Below are positions 56,701 through 64,000 of a DNA stretch of 64,000 nucleotides, one piece after another. Source of the DNA: Carettochelys insculpta (lineage: Eukaryota > Chordata > Testudines > Carettochelyidae). The DNA lies in NCBI RefSeq assembly GCF_033958435.1, contig NC_134167.1, positions 5,290,001-5,354,000 on the forward strand. Direction: 5' to 3'. The first letter of the stretch is position 1. Every line of letters starts with the position of its first letter. The position numbers were made by a program, and so were the translations under genes. Under the pieces are notes generated by a model. That model did no database searches, had not been told where the DNA came from, and saw only the letters and a program-made list of their open reading frames with translations.

Positions 56701-58849
56701 GGAATTACATCTTTTGTGTTCAGCAGTGGGTTGGATACATTAAAATCCAGGGACAACTCCTCAAATTTCTTCTGCCATTCTTTACCTTAAATATTTCATT
56801 AACACAATATAGCGTGGTGCCAAAGCAGAGGGGGAATTGTTTAAAAAAGACATCAGACAATATTGCTCCCCAGATCCACTCAATGCATTCGCTGTGACAA
56901 TTCAATTTCTTACCACAGTCTACAGGGAAATACAAAGAGGTCAGGGTAGTGGGGGCTGCTCACCCAAACAGAAATGAATTAATTAAATCCAATCAGAACT
57001 AACAAAGCAAGAGGCCCGATATCATCAAGGAACGGAGAGACTAGTGATGATAGATAAGGGAGGGAAGGACCTCCTCCTCATTTATATTTTCCATCAGGCT
57101 GAGACTTAGGAGAAGCTATTAAGAATCTGACATTCCAAAGTGTAGTTAAGCCTTGTTTAAATTAATGCATTCTGTTTCTCTCTTCTAGCTTTCCTTTCCT
57201 CCCTCTTGCACCCCCTCCACCTTCTACTCTTTCTCTAATATTCCTCCTACACTCATGGCATATTTCTGCCACACCATTTGGCAGAGTTTATATATATAGT
57301 TCCCCTTTCTTCCCTCCCTCTTTGTATCATGAAGCTGTTGATGACGAAATTAGGCACAAATGAATATATTCCTGCCATAAAGAATTGATGAGCACCTTTG
57401 CTGCCTGCAAACCCCCGCCTAGACTTTGCGAAATGCACACTGGCCAAAGAATGACATGGGAAAGAATTTGAGCTTTCAGCCCAGAAACCAGTGGCTGATT
57501 GTCAGCATGAGGAAAACACTTCTAAACTGCCCCATTCCTCATCCAGTGAGGATAATTAATTATCATTTCCCTTGCGCAGAGACACTGATCTGCTGGAAGG
57601 AGGCAATGGAGAGGTGCAGGTGCAAACAAACGTGTCCCCGTTCTCCCACCCTCCTTCCCTTTCCCCTTCCGTTTCCGCCCCAGGGGAGGTTGCGTCAAAG
57701 GCTCATTCTCTGGAGACTGTGGGTGCAGGTAATTTGGAAGGGGACTGTCACCTCTTAAAGGTTCACAGGAATTTAACCTCTATGAGACGTTTGCCTGGAT
57801 AAGAAATCAAACTCACGCTGTAGTACAACTGGCCATCTTCCCTGGGAAAAAGTCCACGGCTGGAACGGCAAGTGGGGATTCAGAGAGCTTTCCCAGGCAC
57901 TGGACACTTTGTGTGTGAGATCCCAGCACTGGAAAAGAAGAGGTGGCCGGGAGTGGTCAGAATTGAGGGGCATTGGCAGAGCTGTATGTAGGAGCCCCGG
58001 AAGACAGAAGCAGGGTGGGCTGCAGCTAAACATGCTGTGCTTATCTAAATATAAGCCCTTCTGAATAATCATTCATTTATTATTCATTTAGCTTCTCTTG
58101 CCAGAGAATTGGATTTTTCTTTTCTTTAAATTTCTCCTTTTAAATGATAGGTCTTGCTGCTCCGGTTTTTCCCCTCCACCCTCAAATGCCCTGCAGACCC
58201 TGGTCGCTGGAGCTGAACGAGTCTATCAGAGCTTTCTTCTGGTTGTCATTATAAATCCTCACACAGTGAAATCACTGAGCTCGGGAATTGCAAGAGGGCT
58301 GCCTGGAACACTTGTGTCCAGGTCAGGTGGTGTTGTCCCCAGGTCTCTCTCCCCACAGCCCAGCTTGGGGGTAAGGGAAGAGGGGGAGAGGGAAGGCCAG
58401 CCAATATTCAGTAGAATATGTGAGGATAATTAAACTTTGCAGTCAAGAAATAAATATGAAGGATGCAGCTTTTCCTGGGAGCTTTTTGTATTGCAGCTGG
58501 AAGCATTAGATAAGGTGGAAACTGGCCTATTTTCCAGCCAAACATTGCTTTGCTGAGGAAACGTGAGGAAATCTGCATTTTGCCTGCTTTGAGACAAAAT
58601 CAGACATTTCCACACATTGTGAAAGGGTACGTTATTTTTAAAAGAAGCCTAAAATTTCAGGGATACAAAATCTGAAACCAAAAGGAAGGGATTTTCTCTC
58701 GGCTGGAACAATTAAACATCCTATCCTTGAAGTACAATACAAATGTTGAGCTTGGGCCTGCCTGTAGAAACCCCTTTTTAATCAATGATATGTCCGCTTA
58801 ATAAGCATGTGGGATAAAGCCCCATTAATTAACCATCAGAGCAGCACCG
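53722..58849. other. Longest repeat-poor stretch, no gene recognised
   Basis: About 5.1 kb has no recognised mobile element. A-runs at 55356-55389 and a 14-bp palindrome at 57551-57564 are the visible landmarks. Small frames lack domains. It could hold regulatory DNA but nothing proves it. Confidence 0.4.
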
Positions 58850-58930
58850 TGAAGAAGCTCTTACTGTCTCCGTATTGCAGTGAGGAAAATGAGGCACACA
58901 GAGACTCACCAGTATAATCGTACAATAAAT
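58850..58930 (-). mobile_element. MIR-like SINE fragment
   Basis: GCAGTGAGGAAAATGAGGCA then CACAGAGACTCACCAGTATA reads as the reversed MIR core. Confidence 0.4.
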
Positions 58931-59066
58931 CAGTGCATAAGAACATGTACCTGGGGTATGTCTCCTTGTGCCACATTCCTACACCCTGACTGCAGACAAA
59001 ACAGATCCTGAGCATCTGTTCTGCATCAAGCACATTGGGATACTACATGGGTTGGAGTCTCTTTAT

Positions 59067-59080
59067 GCAACAACAACAAC

Positions 59081-59123
<43 letters not shown>
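59067..59123 (+). repeat. (CAA)n / (AAT)n microsatellite
   Basis: CAACAACAACAA passes into about 14 AAT units. The polyisoleucine frame over it is not a gene. Confidence 0.95.
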
Positions 59124-60265
59124 GTTTGGTACCATCTGATATTCCCACTGCTAAAGGAAGCTGCTCCCCTTCTGATAAAGTTATGGTAGGTGCCTGATTC
59201 TCTTCTTATTTACATTGGTGGATCATCAGTGCTTTCTTCCTAGGATGCAGCAATGTAGTAATATTATAATGAATAAATACCCAGGGCTGCCATTTGCCTC
59301 AGTGTGGCCTTCATGACATCACTGTGAGTGGCCTGACTGGCAGTGCAAGAAACAGTGTGACGGTGCAGAATGCCGCAGGATGCCAAGGGCAGTCTGGTCA
59401 CTGGGGATTAATATTCAGCACTGCATCTGTTCATTTTGTGGCCAAGGCCTGGCAGAAATGCTTTGCAGCAGGCACAGACAAGACAAGCCAGCAGATGTGA
59501 TGGTTCCTCAGTTGGTCCTCTGCTCACCTCAGCCCCCGATGAGCTGTTAGTGGATTTCAATTACTATTTCCGACAAGCAGAAGAAATGTTTTCGTCCGGG
59601 TCCTGCCTTATTTGTTTCTGTCACCTCTGGTTCTTGATGTGCACTCAGCTCTCCTATCACCAAATGTTCCTTCCTGAATATGGGAGCATGAGCGATAGCT
59701 AGATAGCCAGCATGATACCTGCAGAGATTGCTAAAGAGAGAGGGAGAGAGCAAGAGGGACAGCGAGAGAGATAGATCGTTATGTAGCTAGACAGATAGCA
59801 AGAACCTGCAGAACCACAAGATATCTAGGGCACGAGATTAGTGGAATTAAAAAATAAATGGACATTTATATAGATAATTGGAATATTCAGTAGATTAAAA
59901 AAAATCAAGCTTATCCAGGGAGACAGAAGTGCTGCTTCTGCATGGATAATCCAACCTCTAATGGGAGTGAAAAGGAGACTTTTCTTGTGGCCAAGTTGTT
60001 CCATAATTAGTCATTGCTTGGTTCTTGCACATTTTTCTGAAGCAGCTGGGGCTGGCCACTCTTAAAGACAAGATACTAGATGATAAGGATCATTGGATCC
60101 CTGTCCTTAAAACACTGCCTCTACCCAGAAGAAAACTGCTATGTTCCTTTACAAATTGCTTGGTTTTTTTTTAAACCCTTATTCCCCTGACTCTGGATGT
60201 TCTTGGTATCCCCATGAACATCCTGTTCTTTCTTACAACCAGGCTTCTCTGCAAGATGAACACAT

Positions 60266-60388
60266 GGGCCCCCAGTCACCCACAGTGTGCATCATGTGTT
60301 TCTACTGGTGGTACACATCAGCACATGCCTTGGTGCACATGACAAAATTTATTGCATCCAGGGATAGAAGAAGTTAGAGGGAACACTG
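60266..60388 (+). mobile_element. hAT-type MITE, copy 5, left end missing
   Basis: It keeps CATGTGTTTCTACTGGTGGT, TTGGTGCACATGACAAAATT and the right end TTAGAGGGAACACTG. The left terminus is lost. Confidence 0.7.
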
Positions 60389-60564
60389 CTTGTAACGTTG
60401 CGAAACTCCCTCAGTGCTAGCTTGTGGCAATGAGTCCTCCCTGCTAATGACGCAGTGTATGAAAAACATTTAGAATCATAGAATCATAAAAGAATAGGAC
60501 TGGAAGGGACCTTGAGAGGCCATCGAGTCCAGCCTGCTGCCCTCATGGCAGGACCAAGCACTTT

Positions 60565-61014
60565 CTAGACCATTCCTGAAAGCCATCTATCTAACCTCTT
60601 CTTACATATCTCCAGTGATGGAGATTCTATCACCTCCCTTAGCAATTCGTTCCAGTGTTTGATCACCCTGACAGTTAGGAACTTTTTCCTAATGTCCAAC
60701 TTGAACCTCCCCTGCTGCAATTTAAGTCCATTGCCTCTTGTTCTATCCTCAGAGGCAAGGAAGAACAAGTTCCCTCCCTCTGCCTTATGACACCCTTTTA
60801 GATACATGAAAACTGCTATCATGTCCCCCTTCAATCTTCTCTTTTCCAAACTAAACAAGCCCAATTCTTTCAGCCTTTCTTCATAGGTCATGTTCTCTAG
60901 ACCTTTGATCATTCTTGTTGCTCTCCTCTGGACCCTCTCCAATTTCTCCACATCCTTCCTGAACTGCGGTGCCCAGAACTGGACACAATACTCCAGCTGA
61001 GGCCTAACCAGCAC
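60565..61014 (-). pseudogene. CR1 ORF2 C-terminal domain (149 codons)
   Basis: It holds the conserved CR1 C-terminus: [53 protein letters not shown], and [12 protein letters not shown], ending LDRWLSGMV. It continues the reverse transcriptase at 61004-62413 after the frame-breaking deletion near 61035. The role of this domain in CR1 is not well defined. Confidence 0.88.
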
Positions 61015-62413
61015 AGAGTAGAGCGGGAGAATGACACCTGTTAATGCATCCTAGAATCATGTTTGCTTTTTTTGCAACAGCATCACACTGTTGACTCATA
61101 TTTAGCTTGTGGTCCACTATAACCCCCAGATCCCTTTCTGCTGTACTCATTCCTAGGTAGTCCTTTCCCATTCTGTATGTGTGACACTGATTGTTCCTTC
61201 CTAAGTGGAGCACTTTGCATTTGTCCTTATTAAACTTCATCCTGTTTACCTCAGCCCATTTCTCCAGTTTATCCAGATCCTTTTGAATTATGACCCTATC
61301 CTCCAAAAAAGTTGCAACCCCTCCCAGCTTGGTATCATCTGCAAACTTAATAAGTGTACTTTCTATGTCAATATCTAAATCGTTAATGAAGATATTGAAC
61401 AGAACCTGTCCTAAAACAGACCCCTGCGGAACCCCACTAGTTATACTTTTCCAGCAGGATTGAAAACCATTAATAACTACTCTCTGGGTACGGTTATCCA
61501 GCCAGTTGCTCACCCACCTTATAGTAGCCCCATCTAAGTTGTATTTGCGTAGTTTATTGATAAGTATATTATGTGAGACCATGTCAAATGCTTTACTGAA
61601 GTCTAGGTATACAACATCCACTGCTTCACCCTTATCCACAAGGCTCGTTATTCTATCAAAGAAAGCTATTAGATTGGTTTGACATGATCTGTTTTTAACA
61701 AAACCATGCTGGCTGTTCCCTATCACCTTACCACCTTCCAAATGCTTGCAGATGATTTCTTTAATTACCTGCTCCATTATCTTTCCTGGCACAGAAGTTA
61801 AGCTGACTGGCCTGTAGTTTCCCGGGTTATTCTTGTTCCCCTTTTTATAAATGGGTATTATATTTGCCCTTTTCCAGTCTTCTGGAATCTCTCCCGTCTC
61901 CCACGATTTTCCAAAAATGATTGCTAAAGGCTCAGATACCTCTTCTATCAGCTCCTTGAGGATTCTAGGATGCATTTCATCAGGCCCTGGTGATTTGCAG
62001 ACATCTAATTTTTCTAAGTAAATTTTAATTTGTTCTTCTCTTATTTCAACTTCTAAACCTACCCCTTTTTCACTAGCATTCTCTATGTCAGGAATTCCTT
62101 CAGATTTCTCAGTGAAGACCGAAACAAAGAAATCATTAAACATCTCTGCCATTTCCAAATTCCCTGTTACTGTTTCTCCCTCCTCACTGACCAATGGCCC
62201 TACCCTCTCCTTGGTCTTCCTCTTGTTACCAATGTATTTGTAAAAAGTCTTCTTGTTTCTTTTTATGCTTGTAGCTAGTTTGAGCTCATTTTCTGCCTTA
62301 GCCTTTCTAATCTTGCTCCTGCATGCTCGTGTTGTTTGCCTATATTCGTCCTTTGTAATTTGTCCTAGTTCCCATTTCTTATACGATTCCTTTTTTATTT
62401 TGAGATCATGCAA
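61004..62413 (-). pseudogene. CR1 ORF2 reverse transcriptase, central part (469 codons)
   Basis: This is the part of ORF2 that copies CR1 RNA at the target site. Reverse-transcriptase motifs are intact: [11 protein letters not shown] near residue 201, YLDFSKAFD at 269-277, GVPQGSVLG at 327-335 (read as GSVLGQ) and FADDTKLGG at 357-365, which includes the catalytic DD pair. The endonuclease that should precede residue 1 is missing. The frame ends early: after GCINRC a deletion of about 23 nt, compared with the copy at 39430-39470, removes the VVNKTREVI segment and throws the frame off. The remainder continues in another frame at 60565-61014. Confidence 0.88.
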
Positions 62414-62476
62414 GATCTCCTGGTTAAGCCACGGCAGTCTTTTGCTTCTATCTGTTTTAAATTTGTTACAGGTCTA

Positions 62477-63559
62477 TCCACCCTCACCCCCCCAGCACAA
62501 AAACAGTCACCTATCCCACAGGGTGCTGCTTCCTCATATCAACAGCAGCTGTCAGGTCAGTGATTGCTTGGAAAGAGGCATTCCGTTGGAGAAGGCGGGG
62601 AATCAAACCACCTCAGTCCAGGATATTGCTGCCTTCCTTTTGACATTTATGAACTATGCCTTTCACATCTCTGGTGCCGTGCTCCATAAAGTCACATCTG
62701 TCACAGCCAGCAGCCCTGGGGGAGCGCTCTCGATGGAGTTTATTTTGCAGATTTAGTGCTCCTGAAAAAGGGGATCACCGGAGCTGGGTTGGGCATGGGG
62801 GGCAGAATCTGTGGCAAGGAGGTAGGGGGTGGACATAAGAGATCGGGAACGGGGAAGTGAAGGTGTCTGAGGGCAGCACCTAAGCACGAGTGAGTCTGAG
62901 ATGAAGTAGCCAGTTCAGGACATGAACCAGAGCTATGGGTACTTGCCCAGACGTGACAGAGCAGGACCTAAAGGAGGAAGAACATGACCTGCCACTATCC
63001 TGTGAATACAACAATTGCATCTCCCCTGTTCCCCAACAGAGATGACTCGGGGCATTTTTGCTGGCAAATTCTCAGAACTTGGCACATGTGCTCAGATCTG
63101 TCCATGTCTGACTGCAACCAAGACCTGCCTGGACACCTAGCCTCTGATCTCAGTCCCTTGAGCACCAGCACTGGGTTCAGATGAAGACAAGATTTGGAGT
63201 CTTGTTTTAACTTTATTGGACCAGCCAGTGTAGTGAAGATAGTTACAGGGCTGGGTTACCACTTTCCTGTTCATACAGCCAGCATATGTTACCAGAGCTC
63301 AGAGCAGAGATAGACATGGGTCAAATGCAGCGACTACCATAATTAAGGACCAAGATGAGCACAGACTGCACACCTGCTCTATCCATCATGAGCTGACATG
63401 GAGCTGCTGACCAATCAACACACTCAGACTGAGTCTTAGTTATTGCAGCCACTGTGTGGTCTACATCCCCATCTCTACACTCATTTGAAATGCCACAAAT
63501 ATCTATACCAAAGAAAAGCAGTGGTAAATCTCCTTTGTTTCTACTGCACCTGTGTTGAT
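62477..63559. other. Gene-free region right of the CR1 copy
   Basis: No domain or repeat recognised. The 167-codon plus frame at 62253-62756 begins inside the antisense of the CR1 and is accidental. Confidence 0.45.
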
Positions 63560-63724
63560 CAGTGTTCTCTGTAAGCTCAGCACTTGGATGGCCACCCAGG
63601 AGAGATTCACGTGCTGCTCAACTGATTAGCAGAGCGCCCACAGCCACCCACATATGATTCTATTGGTGGTGCACATAATAAAATTTATTTTGCCCATGGA
63701 TGGAAAAAATGAGAGGGAACCCTT
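63560..63724 (+). mobile_element. hAT-type MITE, copy 6
   Basis: It starts CAGTGTTCTCTGTAAGCTCA, and the right end GAGAGGGAACCCTT is slightly decayed. GTGTTGAT (left) and CTCTTGAT (right) match 6 of 8 as a worn target duplication. Confidence 0.75.
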
Positions 63725-64000
63725 CTCTTGATCTGTGATTCTTGCTCCCCACTGCCTTTTTCTACATCCCTTTCTTTTTCTCTGGATTCATTCCTCATAC
63801 TGTCGCTGCCCATCTCTCTCCCTCTCTTCCTGCTCTACCATCACTTTCTGTTTTCCCCATCTTCCCATCTCTCTTTCTCTCCATAACTCTCTGTCTCACT
63901 CTCTCAATAGCTCTGCTTTCCGGCACAGCAGGCTGCATGGAGTAGTCTCTCGATACCTTGAGTCACCATGACAACCACCTCCACAATGATTACAATACAG

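Larger units (their letters stand above)
60468..62476 (-). mobile_element. CR1 LINE, 5'-truncated, with long open reverse-transcriptase frame
   Basis: The 3' end (left) carries the CR1 tail AGAATCATAGAATCAT and the conserved GGACTGGAAGGGACC block read in reverse. The coding part runs leftward from about 62413, and homology ends near 62476, which is a 5' truncation. The endonuclease domain is absent. This is the best-preserved CR1 in the window. Confidence 0.92.

Noticed and set aside
59040..59190. Frame with polyisoleucine over the AAT repeat
   Set aside because: Produced by the microsatellite.
62253..62756. 167-codon plus-strand frame
   Set aside because: It starts in antisense CR1 and runs into unique DNA; no domain.
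1..64000. CRISPR array, bacterial operon or phage features
   Set aside because: No regularly spaced repeats. The repeats present are eukaryotic transposons.

Overview
This window is vertebrate nuclear DNA. It is AT-rich, has no recognisable host exon, and is dense in transposable elements. The mix points to a turtle (Testudines), with other non-avian sauropsids less likely. It contains CR1 LINEs of several subfamilies, a tRNA-headed SINE with a CR1-like tail (the tortoise Pol III/SINE architecture), degenerate Penelope-like elements (PLEs) with a GIY-YIG domain, PIF/Harbinger elements whose ends carry GTCTACAC, hAT-type MITEs and old MIR/CORE-SINE copies. No organism name can be read from the sequence, so this is inference from repeat families.

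Layout: 1-9 kb holds old MIR and Harbinger-type MITE fragments in unique DNA. 9.3-13.5 kb holds two decayed PLEs of one family on the plus strand; the second is interrupted by a 198-bp fold-back insert built from PLE terminal sequence, with a 14-bp target duplication. 14-26.6 kb holds hAT MITEs, a 5'-truncated CR1, a tRNA-derived SINE, a PLE-associated segment duplication (23.46/24.04 kb), an LTR-like block and two neighbouring hAT-type elements, one split by a LINE-like zinc-finger fragment. 27,081-31,743 is the most notable object: a 4.66-kb, CpG-rich, nearly intact autonomous PIF/Harbinger transposon. It carries a DDE transposase on the plus strand and a Myb/SANT-like partner gene on the minus strand. 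Each gene has one in-frame-closing intron model and one apparent single-base slip in a homopolymer run. 32-47 kb holds Harbinger MITEs, CR1 copies at 38.9-40.5 kb and 44.3-45.5 kb, and a decayed hAT-type element. 48-51 kb holds a hAT MITE with an 8-bp target duplication, a second PLE fold-back insert with a perfect 63-bp inverted repeat, and a Harbinger MITE with another inverted-repeat element nested in it. 53.7-58.8 kb is the longest stretch without recognised repeats. 60.5-62.5 kb is a CR1 with a 469-codon open reverse-transcriptase frame.

How the parts work together: the Harbinger transposase should act with the Myb-like protein, as in other PIF/Harbinger systems, and could in principle have mobilised the short elements that share its termini. 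CR1 machinery would have moved the SINE through its shared tail. The PLE terminal pieces carry the conserved core of a hammerhead ribozyme, which fits the known presence of these motifs in PLEs. Host coding genes, rRNA, functional tRNA genes and CRISPR arrays were looked for and not found.
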